This document shows positions 1 to 6,722 of a DNA stretch of 11,621 nt, one piece after another; the stretch's first letter is position 1; every line of letters starts with the position of its first letter. The notes beneath the pieces are model-generated. The model searched no databases, was not told the origin of the DNA, and saw only the letters and a list, made by a program, of their open reading frames with translations. The position numbers were made by a program, and so were the translations under genes. Source of the DNA: JBHEMK01 sp046262635. GTDB lineage: Bacteria > Actinomycetota > Thermoleophilia > Gaiellales > Gaiellaceae. Where the stretch lies: the NCBI GenBank assembly GCA_046262635.1, contig JBHEMK010000055.1, positions 1 through 11,621 on the forward strand, given 5' to 3'.

Positions 1-55
1 GCGCAAGATCGAGCTCGACAAGGGCGCGATCGAGGGCAAGGCGACCCAGGCTTAG
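1..55 (+). CDS. C-terminal tail of an unidentified protein (5'-partial)
   Basis: An open frame enters from the left edge in the frame starting at base 2. It encodes 17 residues, RKIELDKGAIEGKATQA, and stops at TAG 53-55. The tail is charged and lysine-rich, and nothing in it identifies a family. Its end overlaps by a few bases the stop codon of the convergent carbamate kinase on the other strand. Both readings stop here, which fits a real gene end packed against its neighbour. With so little sequence it could also be chance. Confidence 0.4.
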   Translation, partial: RKIELDKGAIEGKATQA

Positions 56-957
56 CGGTGGATGCGGGTGCCGGCCTCGCCGGCGAGCGCCTGCTCCAGC
101 AGTTCGAAGCTCGTCACGAGCGCATCGGAGCCGCCGCCGCGCACGAAGCGGGCGGCGGCTTCCACCTTTGGGCGCATCGACCCCTCCGGTAGCTGCGGCA
201 GCAGCGCCTCGGCCTGGTCCGTCGTGAGCTCGCGCACCTCGTGCTCGCCCGGGCTGCGGTAGGCGCGGTAGACCGCCCGCACGTCCGTCAGCATGATCAG
301 CCGCTCGGCCTCGAGCGCGGAAGCGAGCACCTGCGACGCCCGGTCCTTGTCGATCACGGCGTCGATCCCCTTGAGCCGGTCGCCGCGGCGTACGACCGGG
401 ATGCCGCCCCCGCCGCAGGCGATCACGATCGTCCGGGCCTCGACGAGCGTCCGCACCGTCGCCACCTCGATTACCTCGAGCGGCTCGGGCGAGGGGACGA
501 CCCGGCGCCAGCCGCGTCCTGGCTCGTGGACGATCGTCCAGCCGCGCTCCCGCTCGAGCGAGCGCGCCTTCCCCTCCTCGTAGAAGGGCCCGATCGGCTT
601 CGTCGGCCGGTCGAACGCTGGATCCGCGGCGGCCACGCGCACGTGCGTGAGCAGGCACGCGACCGGCCGGTCGACGACCGGCCGCAGTTCGGCTGCGATC
701 AGCGCGCCGATCTCGGCCTGCGTCTGGGCGACCGCCAGCCAGAGGGGAAGCGGCGGGGCCTCCTCTGCGGCCCGCTCCTGACGCAGCAGCTCGTTCCCGA
801 CCTGGGGCCCGTTGCCGTGGGTCAGCACCAGCGGCTCGGCGAGGAGCGGCGACAGGTGCGCGCAGACGACCCGGAGGTTCGCGAGCTGCTCGGCCGCGGT
901 GCCGCGCTCGTCCTTGCGTATCAGGGCATTGCCGCCCAGGGCGACCACGGTGGTCAC
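52..957 (-). CDS. arcC: Carbamate kinase
   Basis: This 301-aa protein is full length for carbamate kinase, which transfers phosphate between carbamoyl phosphate and ADP in the cytoplasm. The amino-acid-kinase fold is clear: GGNAL at residues 8-12, THGNGPQVG at 46-54, KPIGPFY at 120-126, the glycine-rich GGGGIPV at 182-188, DKDRAS at 203-208, TDV at 224-226 and GSMRPKVEAA at 259-268. The start is GTG at 957. It overlaps the TGA of the upstream P-loop gene in the sequence GTGA, so translation is very likely coupled. In arginine deiminase or allantoin pathways this enzyme normally sits beside a carbamoyltransferase. None is visible here, although the unseen gene to the left could be one. The kinase assignment is firm; the pathway is open. 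Confidence 0.95.
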   Translation of the reverse strand: MTTVVALGGNALIRKDERGTAAEQLANLRVVCAHLSPLLAEPLVLTHGNGPQVGNELLRQERAAEEAPPLPLWLAVAQTQAEIGALIAAELRPVVDRPVACLLTHVRVAAADPAFDRPTKPIGPFYEEGKARSLERERGWTIVHEPGRGWRRVVPSPEPLEVIEVATVRTLVEARTIVIACGGGGIPVVRRGDRLKGIDAVIDKDRASQVLASALEAERLIMLTDVRAVYRAYRSPGEHEVRELTTDQAEALLPQLPEGSMRPKVEAAARFVRGGGSDALVTSFELLEQALAGEAGTRIHR

Positions 958-2294
958 GCGAGCGCCGCTGCCCCGATCAGTCCGCTCTCAGCGAGGAACC
1001 GGGCGAGGGTCGGCTCGCCCTGCTCCCGCAGCCTGTAGGTGACGCGCAGCGCGGGCTTGTCCAGGTCGATCAGCCGGCGCAGGTCGATCGGGGTGCCGAT
1101 CAGGACCAGCTCGGCGTCGGAGCGGGCGATCGTCTCGCGAAGATCCTCCGTCTGCTGACGGCCGTAGCCCATTGCCGGTAAGACTGTTCCGATCCCCGGA
1201 TATCGCTCGAAGGTCTCGGCGATCGAGCCGACGGCGAACGGGCGCGGATCGACGAGACCGGCCGCCCCGTGGGCCTGCGCCGCCAGCACCGCCGCGCCGA
1301 AGGTCATCTCGCCGTGGGTCAGCGTCGGGCCGTCCTCGATCGCCAGGACGCGCTTGCCCTCGATCTGCGCGGTGTCACCTTCGACGTCGATCTGCGAGGC
1401 GGCAAGGACGACCGCCGCGCGGGGATTGTGCTCGCGGATCGAGCCCAGCACGGCCTCCACGCCCGAGCGCGGCGCACTGTCGATCTTGTTCACGAGACAG
1501 ACGTCGGCCATCCGCAGGTTCGTCTCGCCCGGGTGGTAGCGCAGCTCGTGACCGGGCCGGTGCGGATCGACGACGACGATGTGCAGGTTGGGCGCGAAGA
1601 ACGGCGTGTCGTTGTTGCCGCCGTCCCAAAGGACGACGTCGGCCTCCAGCTCGGCGGCGCGCAGAATACGCTCGTAGTCGACGCCCGCGAAGACGAGGTG
1701 CCCCTCGGCCAGGTGCGGCTCATACTCCTCGCGCTCTTCGATCGTGCAGTCGTTTGCGTCGAGATCCTCGTAGCTCGCGAAGCGCTGGACCGCCTGCTTG
1801 GCCAGGTCGCCGTAAGGCATCGGGTGACGGACGACGGCGACCCGCTTACCGGCCTCACGCAGGAGCCCCGCGACGTGGCGGGTCGTCTGGCTCTTGCCCG
1901 AGCCGGTCCGGACGGCGCACACGGCGACCACCGGCTTCGACGAGTCGAGCATCGTCAGCCGCGGAGCGAGCAGCCGGAACGAGGCGCCGGCCGCGAGCGC
2001 GCGCGAAGCGAGGTTCAGGACATGCTCGTGGGTGACGTCGGAGTACGAGAAGACGACCTCGTCCACGCGCTCGGCCCTGACCAGCTGCTCGAGGTCGTCT
2101 TCGGGCCGGATCGGGATTCCTTCCGGATAGCGGTCGCCCGCCAACTCCGGTGGGTACAGGCGCCCGTCGATATTCGGGATCTGGGTGGCCGTGAAGGCCA
2201 CGAGCTCCGTCTCCCCGCAGTCGCGGTAGACGAGGTTGAAGTTGTGGAAATCGCGCCCCGCGGCGCCTGCAATCACGACTCGGGTGGGTGCCAT
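954..2294 (-). CDS. P-loop NTPase, COG2403 / cyclic 2,3-diphosphoglycerate synthetase-like
   Basis: The 446-aa protein has an N-terminal Rossmann-like segment (VVIAGAAGRDFHNFN, residues 6-20). A P-loop domain follows, with Walker A TGSGKS at 130-135, a WDGGNNDTPFF segment near 223-233 that looks like the Walker B/switch region, and VNKID at 268-272, which resembles a GTPase base-recognition NKxD motif. This layout matches the COG2403 family. Its characterised archaeal members make cyclic 2,3-diphosphoglycerate; the role of bacterial members is not established to my knowledge. The frame stays open 92 residues further upstream, but that extension is low-complexity Ser/Arg/Pro and runs antisense over the peptidase gene. 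MAPTRVVIAG, at ATG 2294, is therefore the start. It is preceded by TACTCT and six bases, a leaderless promoter pattern. Its TGA overlaps the carbamate kinase GTG, so a function linked to carbamoyl phosphate is a reasonable inference. Confidence 0.85.
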   Translation of the reverse strand: MAPTRVVIAGAAGRDFHNFNLVYRDCGETELVAFTATQIPNIDGRLYPPELAGDRYPEGIPIRPEDDLEQLVRAERVDEVVFSYSDVTHEHVLNLASRALAAGASFRLLAPRLTMLDSSKPVVAVCAVRTGSGKSQTTRHVAGLLREAGKRVAVVRHPMPYGDLAKQAVQRFASYEDLDANDCTIEEREEYEPHLAEGHLVFAGVDYERILRAAELEADVVLWDGGNNDTPFFAPNLHIVVVDPHRPGHELRYHPGETNLRMADVCLVNKIDSAPRSGVEAVLGSIREHNPRAAVVLAASQIDVEGDTAQIEGKRVLAIEDGPTLTHGEMTFGAAVLAAQAHGAAGLVDPRPFAVGSIAETFERYPGIGTVLPAMGYGRQQTEDLRETIARSDAELVLIGTPIDLRRLIDLDKPALRVTYRLREQGEPTLARFLAESGLIGAAALA

Positions 2295-2300
2295 GCGTAG

Positions 2301-2306
2301 AGAGTA
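2301..2306 (-). promoter_or_regulatory. -10 element for leaderless transcript of the COG2403-like gene
   Basis: On the minus strand TACTCT (TANNNT) ends exactly six bases before the ATG at 2294. The start codon would therefore be the first transcribed base. No Shine-Dalgarno sequence is present in the 43-base gap after the peptidase gene. No convincing -35 box was seen 16-18 bases upstream. Confidence 0.5.
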
Positions 2307-2337
2307 TGCGGCTATGCAGGACTGTGCGGCCCGGCAA

Positions 2338-3840
2338 CTAGGCTCCGGCAAGCGCTTCGCGGATCCGTTCCGCGACGGCGTCGAGCTCGATTGTCTGGCC
2401 CGCGACCTCCTTGAGCAGTTCGTCCGCGCGGTGCCGCTGGCCTTCCGACCAGAGCTCCCGCAGGAGGGAGCCGGCGTCCCGGCGCGTGAACCACACGTTC
2501 CCGAACAGCTCGCGGAGATGACCGCGGAGCTGTGCCTCGAAGGCCCAGGCGCGCAGGTACTCCGAGGCATAGAAGCCGGAGTCGATGTCGGCCAGGTAAT
2601 CCGTATCCGTGGAGGGCACCTTGAGCGCCTCCGAGAGAAGCTCGGCGTAGCGCGGGCGCATCGTCGTCGGATCGGGCGCCTGGTGGAACTCGATCTCGTA
2701 GAGCAACTTCGCGCTGTATCGGCGCACGAGCCAGAGCAACTGGGTGGCGCCCTCCGCGTAGAACTCGTTCGGTCGTGGGAAATCGAGCCGCCGCGACAAC
2801 CAGGCCGGGTCGATCGTCAAGTGCTCGAGCAGCATCGCCCAGCCCTCCGTCACGGCGTTGTCCCCGAGCCGCCGCTCCTCGACCGAGAGCGAGGCGGAGG
2901 TGTGGGCGAAATGCTCCGTGTGCCCGGCCTCGTGGAAGAGTGCGCGCCAGTCGTCCGGGCCGCCCTGCGGCTTGATCACGAGCACGACCCGCTCGGGCAC
3001 CTCGATCGGCACGCAGAAGGCGCGCGGGCTCTTGTTCGGACGATCCTCGAGGTCGAGTTCGACGTTCTGCTGCGCGCGTAGGTCGACGCCGAGATCCGCT
3101 AGGGTCGCCTCGAGCGCGGGAACCATCCGGCTGGCGGGGAACGCCTTGTCCCAGGTGACGCCGCGGAACACGCGCGCCACGTCCCAGCGCTCGGCTTCGC
3201 CGAGCCCGACACCGACGCGGGCGCGAAAGAGCCGGTCACCCGACTCCTCCCACATCCTCTCGGTCGAGTCGAGGAAGGCGCGGCACTGGTCGGCGAGGGG
3301 GTCGAGGCGGTAGCCGAACGTGCGGTAGAGCTCCGTGTAGCTCGGCGCGCCGAGCGTCTCCGCCTCGCCGTGGATCACGCGGGTCGCGTCGAGGTGGAGC
3401 GGATTCAGGTGCTCGTCGGTGAGCCGGTTTCGTGCCTCCTCGAGCCGCCGGCGCTTGTCACGGTCGTCGGTGTTTGCCATCACCGGACGGATCATCCGGT
3501 AGGGGATCTCTTCCCCGTCCACGTCGGCCTTGAGCTCGGCCTCGAGCTCGGCTAGGCGTTCTGTCGCCTCCCGCGTCAGGTTGCCGAGGTAACCCTCGCA
3601 GGCGAAGCGCCAGAGCTCTCGGACGCGCGCGCCGCCGTTGACAGCGAGGCCGATCCGCTGCGCCTGCTCGAGCTTCGTCAGCTCGGCGTACCGTTCGTAG
3701 ATCGGCGCGAGCTCGTAGGTGTCCTTCAGGCCGGCGAAGTGGCGGTACGTCTCCTCGTCGAGCTCGGCGATGAAGCGATCCGCCTGCTCCCGGTAGACGT
3801 CCAGCTCGCGCTCACTGGGCGGGGCGCTCGGCACGGTCAC
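2338..3840 (-). CDS. M3-like zinc metallopeptidase (oligopeptidase family)
   Basis: This is a 500-aa, largely helical soluble protein without a signal peptide. It carries HEAGH at residues 303-307, the HExxH zinc site. Glu332 (in VTEGWAML) lies 25 residues after the second His and fits the third zinc ligand of gluzincins such as families M2 and M3. The C-terminus (SLLRELWSEGQ, then HRADELL) resembles the end of M3 oligopeptidases. A cytoplasmic oligopeptidase is the likely role; the substrate cannot be read from sequence. A more distant gluzincin family is possible. The start is ambiguous: GTG 3840, or GTG 3834 two codons in. The second would be leaderless, because TATCCT ends eight bases before it. 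Only 43 bp separate the stop from the next gene downstream, so read-through into that gene is possible. Confidence 0.82.
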   Translation of the reverse strand: MTVPSAPPSERELDVYREQADRFIAELDEETYRHFAGLKDTYELAPIYERYAELTKLEQAQRIGLAVNGGARVRELWRFACEGYLGNLTREATERLAELEAELKADVDGEEIPYRMIRPVMANTDDRDKRRRLEEARNRLTDEHLNPLHLDATRVIHGEAETLGAPSYTELYRTFGYRLDPLADQCRAFLDSTERMWEESGDRLFRARVGVGLGEAERWDVARVFRGVTWDKAFPASRMVPALEATLADLGVDLRAQQNVELDLEDRPNKSPRAFCVPIEVPERVVLVIKPQGGPDDWRALFHEAGHTEHFAHTSASLSVEERRLGDNAVTEGWAMLLEHLTIDPAWLSRRLDFPRPNEFYAEGATQLLWLVRRYSAKLLYEIEFHQAPDPTTMRPRYAELLSEALKVPSTDTDYLADIDSGFYASEYLRAWAFEAQLRGHLRELFGNVWFTRRDAGSLLRELWSEGQRHRADELLKEVAGQTIELDAVAERIREALAGA

Positions 3841-3841
3841 T

Positions 3842-3847
3842 TAGGAT
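3842..3847 (+). promoter_or_regulatory. -10 element (TAGGAT) for a leaderless YjbQ-family transcript
   Basis: TAGGAT is followed by eight bases and the ATG at 3856. No ribosome binding site fits between them, so initiation is probably leaderless. The upstream peptidase start is so close that the -35 region, if any, lies inside its coding sequence. I see no TTGAC-like match there. Confidence 0.5.
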
Positions 3848-3848
3848 A
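3843..3848 (-). promoter_or_regulatory. -10 element (TATCCT) facing the peptidase gene
   Basis: On the minus strand TATCCT is followed by eight bases and then GTG at 3834. Transcription starting at or near that codon would give a leaderless mRNA. The hexamer overlaps the opposite-strand -10 (TAGGAT, 3842-3847) by five bases. Confidence 0.4.
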
Positions 3849-3855
3849 CCCGCCG

Positions 3856-4257
3856 ATGCGCGAGATCACGATCAGGACCGAGCGGCGGACACAGCTCGTC
3901 AACATCACACGGCAGGTTCGGGAGGCGATCGGCTCCGCCAACGGCGCCGCCGCGGCCCTGGTCTTCGTCCCTCACACGACAGCGGGCGTGACGATCAACG
4001 AGCATGCCGACCCGCTGGTCGCCGAGGATCTCGAGAACGCGCTCGAGAAGGTGGTCGACGACCGGTGGGCGTGGAAGCACACCGAGGATCCGGACGGGCC
4101 GAACGCTCCCTCACACGTGCGCGCCTCGCTGATCAACCCGCAGATCCTCGTACCCATGCGCGGCGGCGAGCTTGCTTTGGGCACCTGGCAGGGGATCTTC
4201 TTCTGCGAGTTCGACGGGCCGCGGGACCGCAAGGTCTACGTCACCATGCTGAACTGA
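3856..4257 (+). CDS. YjbQ/UPF0047 family protein
   Basis: This 133-aa protein is the usual length for the YjbQ (UPF0047) family. Members can show weak thiamine-phosphate synthase activity, but their physiological role is not settled. Visible family marks are HTTAGVTINEHAD at residues 40-52, GPNAPSHVRASL at 81-92 and LALGTWQGIFFCEFD at 106-120. The conserved His/Asp/Asn residues in these blocks would line the putative active site. The ATG at 3856 is chosen because the family begins close to this point and a -10 hexamer sits just before it. The longer reading in this frame, which runs back over the divergent peptidase gene, is not credible. It is the first gene of a plus-strand run with the thioesterase and the RNA methyltransferase. 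Confidence 0.9.
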   Translation: MREITIRTERRTQLVNITRQVREAIGSANGAAAALVFVPHTTAGVTINEHADPLVAEDLENALEKVVDDRWAWKHTEDPDGPNAPSHVRASLINPQILVPMRGGELALGTWQGIFFCEFDGPRDRKVYVTMLN

Positions 4258-4622
4258 GCGGCTTCCGGTTCGTCCACCGAGAGCGCGTCCGTTTCCGGGA
4301 CTGCGACTCGATGGGTCACGTGAACAACGCGGTCTTCTCGACCTACCTCGAGGAGGCACGGATCAGGGTGCTCGGCGGCCTCGAGCCCTTCATCCTGGCC
4401 CGCGTCGAGATCGACTTCCGCTCGCAGCTGTGGGCCCACGAGGAGGTCGAGGTCGGCACGCGCTGCTCCCGCATCGGGACGAAGAGCTTCGACCTCGAGC
4501 ACGAGCTTCGGGCCGGGGAGCGTGTGGTCGCCGAGGCGAAGAGCGTTCTCGTCGCCTACGACTACGTGCGGGGAGAGAGCGTGCCCCTGTCGGACGAGCT
4601 CAGGCGGAAGCTCGGGCGCTAG
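4254..4622 (+). CDS. Hotdog-fold acyl-CoA thioesterase (4HBT-like), start unclear
   Basis: The product has the classic 4-hydroxybenzoyl-CoA-thioesterase-like opening, RVRFRDCDSMGHVNNAVF followed by TYLEEAR. The Asp in DSMGH is the probable catalytic residue. Beta-strand segments follow (ARVEIDFRSQL, EVEVGTRC, VVAEAKSVLVAYD). Such enzymes hydrolyse acyl-CoA thioesters; the substrate is unknown. Homology begins about ten residues before the motif, yet there is no ATG, GTG or TTG in that stretch. The only nearby option is CTG 4254, which overlaps the YjbQ stop as CTGA and gives 122 aa. GTG codons at 4065 and 4071 would add about 60 unlikely residues inside the YjbQ gene. ATG 4311 would cut off part of the active-site motif. 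Translation by re-initiation after the YjbQ stop is the likeliest reading. Confidence 0.8.
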   Translation: MSGFRFVHRERVRFRDCDSMGHVNNAVFSTYLEEARIRVLGGLEPFILARVEIDFRSQLWAHEEVEVGTRCSRIGTKSFDLEHELRAGERVVAEAKSVLVAYDYVRGESVPLSDELRRKLGR

Positions 4623-4631
4623 GGTGGCCGG

Positions 4632-5999
4632 GTGGCCGCCCCCGTCACCCAGCACCAGGAGCTCGAGCTCCAGATCGAGTCACTCGCCTTCGGCGGGAAC
4701 GGCGTCGCGCGGACCGACGGCTTCGTCGTCTTCGTCCGCCGCGGCCTGCCGGGCGACATCGTGCGCGCGCGTGTCACGAAGGTGAAACGAAACCACGCCG
4801 AGGCTCTTGCCACGGAGGTTCTCGTCGCCGGGCCGCAGCGGGTTGAGGCGCCGTGCGCGCATTACCCCGCCTGCGGCGGCTGTCGGTTCCAGGATCTCGC
4901 CTACGAGGCCCAGCTCGAGCAGAAGCAGGCGCAGGTCGCCGATGCGTTGCGCCGCCTCGGCGGGATCGCCGAGCCGCCGCTCGAGCCGATCCTCGCCTGC
5001 GAGCCGGAGATCTTCCACTACCGCAACAAGCAGGAGTACTCGTTCACGCGCACAGCCGGCGGCCCCGGGCTGGGCTTCCACCGAGCTGGACGCTGGGACG
5101 AGGTGCTCGAGCTCGAGCGATGCTGGCTGACGACCGCGGTCGGCAACGGGATCCGCAACGCGGTCCGCGATTGGGCGCGCGAGGAGGGGCTCGAGGCCTA
5201 CGACCAGGCTGACGGCAGCGGGTACCTGCGCCACTTGATTGTCCGCGAAGGACGCAACACCGGCCAGGCGCTCGTCCAGCTCGTGACGGCACCCGGCGAG
5301 CGGTTCGAGTCCGGCTACCTCGTCGACGTGCTGCGCCGCTTCCCCGAGGTGCGCTCGATCCACTGGGCCGTGAACGACACGCCCGCCGAGGTGACGAACC
5401 TGCCGACACGGCTGCTCTGGGGCGACGCGGCGATCGAGGAGGAGCTCAACGGCCTCCGCTTCCGCGTCCGGCCGAACGCGTTTCTCCAGACGAACACGGC
5501 GATGGCCGAGCGACTCTACGGACTCGCCGCCGACGCCGCGGGGCTGACGGGCGACCAGACGCTCTACGACCTCTACTGCGGCATCGGCACGATCGGCCTC
5601 TCGCTGGCGGCGCGGGCGCTGACGGTCTGGGGGATCGAGGTCTCGGAGGAGTCGGTCGCGTGTGCGCTTGAGAATGCCGAGCTGAACGGGATCACGAATG
5701 CCGCCTTCTTCGCCGGGAACGTCGGGCAGGTGCTCGACGAGCTGCGCGGCCGCGCGGGCGACCCGGACGTCGTCGTCGTCGACCCGCCGCGGGCCGGCCT
5801 GGCGGGCAAGGCGCTCAGGCGCGTCGGAGAGCTGGCTGCGCCCCGGCTCGTCTACGTCTCCTGCAATCCGACCACGCTCGCCTCCGACGTGAAGGTGCTA
5901 CAGGCCGAGTACGGCTACCTGCTCGAGCTCGTGCGGCCGGTCGACATGTTCCCGCACACGCCGCACGTGGAGAGCATCTCACTCCTGACGCGCGGCTGA
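4632..5999 (+). CDS. RNA 5-methyluridine methyltransferase (RlmD/TrmA/RumA family)
   Basis: This 455-aa SAM-dependent enzyme of the family that methylates C5 of a uridine in rRNA or tRNA begins with a TRAM-like RNA-binding region (about residues 8-65). Four cysteines follow in Fe-S spacing: Cys75, Cys81, Cys84 and Cys164. The catalytic domain has QTN near 286-288, the SAM loop DLYCGIGTIGL at 313-323 and DPPR at 384-387. The nucleophile is Cys411 in SCNPTT, and Glu447 in HVESISLL is the probable base. All key residues are present, so it should be active. Whether the target is 23S rRNA or tRNA cannot be decided from sequence alone. The start is GTG 4632, nine bases after the thioesterase stop, with AGGGTGG just before it as a modest ribosome binding site. 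Its end overlaps a convergent membrane-protein gene by 21 bases. Confidence 0.93.
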   Translation: MAAPVTQHQELELQIESLAFGGNGVARTDGFVVFVRRGLPGDIVRARVTKVKRNHAEALATEVLVAGPQRVEAPCAHYPACGGCRFQDLAYEAQLEQKQAQVADALRRLGGIAEPPLEPILACEPEIFHYRNKQEYSFTRTAGGPGLGFHRAGRWDEVLELERCWLTTAVGNGIRNAVRDWAREEGLEAYDQADGSGYLRHLIVREGRNTGQALVQLVTAPGERFESGYLVDVLRRFPEVRSIHWAVNDTPAEVTNLPTRLLWGDAAIEEELNGLRFRVRPNAFLQTNTAMAERLYGLAADAAGLTGDQTLYDLYCGIGTIGLSLAARALTVWGIEVSEESVACALENAELNGITNAAFFAGNVGQVLDELRGRAGDPDVVVVDPPRAGLAGKALRRVGELAAPRLVYVSCNPTTLASDVKVLQAEYGYLLELVRPVDMFPHTPHVESISLLTRG

Positions 6000-6722
6000 G
6001 TTCGCACCTCGGCGGCGCCGCCAGAGCAGATCGCAGTTGGCCCCGAGAAAGCCGACCGAGAGCAGAGGGAGTGCCGGCAATCCCTGCAGCGCGAAGGCGT
6101 CCGCGAGCACCACGGTCGCACCGAACGAGAGCGCCGTCAGGGCGAATGTCTGCCAGACGCGGAGCTGGAAGCGGTCGGCCGCTGCCAGGAAGAGCGCGAA
6201 GAAGAGCAGGTCGGGCAGCCCGAGGCGCGCCGTGCCCTGGTGCGGAACCGGGAACGCGAACGAGAAGGCCGTAAAGATGTGCTCCTTCTTCGTCACGATC
6301 TGATGCGTTGGCCCGCGCCAGACCGAATACGCGTCCACGATCGGCACGAGGCAGGCGACCAGCACGACCCAGCTCAGGCTCTCGAAGTAGCGCAGGAACC
6401 ACCAGCCGACGAGCGCGGGCGCGAAGAGCTTCGCGAAGTTCGCGGCGATCCGGTAGTCCGCTTGCTGGCAGAGCAGCGCTGTCAGCGCGAGCAGCGCCGC
6501 GGCGCCGAGCAGCGCCCAGCCGTTCGTGCGCCAGAGCGGCATCAGGAGCAGCGGAAGTGCGAGCACGCCCGGGATGATCGGGAAGACGAGCAGCGCCACG
6601 TCCCACCAGAACGGCAGGTTCGGCAGGCTGACGCGCCAGATGTAGTACGACCAGATGACGACGCCCAGCGCGGCGAAGGCCGCGAGGCGGCGCCCTCCTA
6701 GTAGGGAGGTAGCTCGGCCCAC
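5979..6722 (-). CDS. Polytopic membrane protein, candidate presenilin/SPP-like aspartyl protease
   Basis: The 247-aa protein has about eight hydrophobic segments. Asp130 sits at the end of one (LVPIVDAYSVW). A roughly 30-residue polar loop follows, then LGLPDLLFFALFL with Asp171. One further helix comes next, and then GLPALPLL with Pro216-Ala217-Leu218. That order (Asp helix, G-x-x-D helix, one helix, PAL helix) is the order of GxGD intramembrane proteases such as presenilin and signal peptide peptidase. The Asp171-to-PAL distance of 45 residues is close to theirs. The departure is GLPD instead of GLGD. I infer a divergent member; activity is unproven, and a non-protease relative is possible. 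The start is probably GTG 6722, overlapping the UDG-fold gene by 25 bases, with no clear ribosome binding site. The C-terminus is basic (RRRR). Confidence 0.75.
   Translation of the reverse strand: MGRATSLLGGRRLAAFAALGVVIWSYYIWRVSLPNLPFWWDVALLVFPIIPGVLALPLLLMPLWRTNGWALLGAAALLALTALLCQQADYRIAANFAKLFAPALVGWWFLRYFESLSWVVLVACLVPIVDAYSVWRGPTHQIVTKKEHIFTAFSFAFPVPHQGTARLGLPDLLFFALFLAAADRFQLRVWQTFALTALSFGATVVLADAFALQGLPALPLLSVGFLGANCDLLWRRRRGANSAARQE

Noticed and set aside
241..1038. Long plus-strand ORFs opposite carbamate kinase and, similarly, opposite the peptidase (2236-3081) and glycosyltransferase (7431-8417)
   Set aside because: They are frame shadows of well-supported minus-strand genes, with Arg/His/Asp-rich translations and no domain motifs.
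2295..2570. 92-codon N-terminal extension of the COG2403-like gene
   Set aside because: The added sequence is Ser/Arg/Pro-rich, runs antisense over the peptidase gene, and family homology begins at MAPTRVVIAG with a leaderless promoter just before it.
6011..6022. Palindrome GGCGGCGCCGCC just after the RNA methyltransferase gene as a terminator
   Set aside because: It has no loop and no U-tract, and it encodes Arg-rich codons at the end of the convergent membrane-protein gene; chance in GC-rich DNA is as likely.
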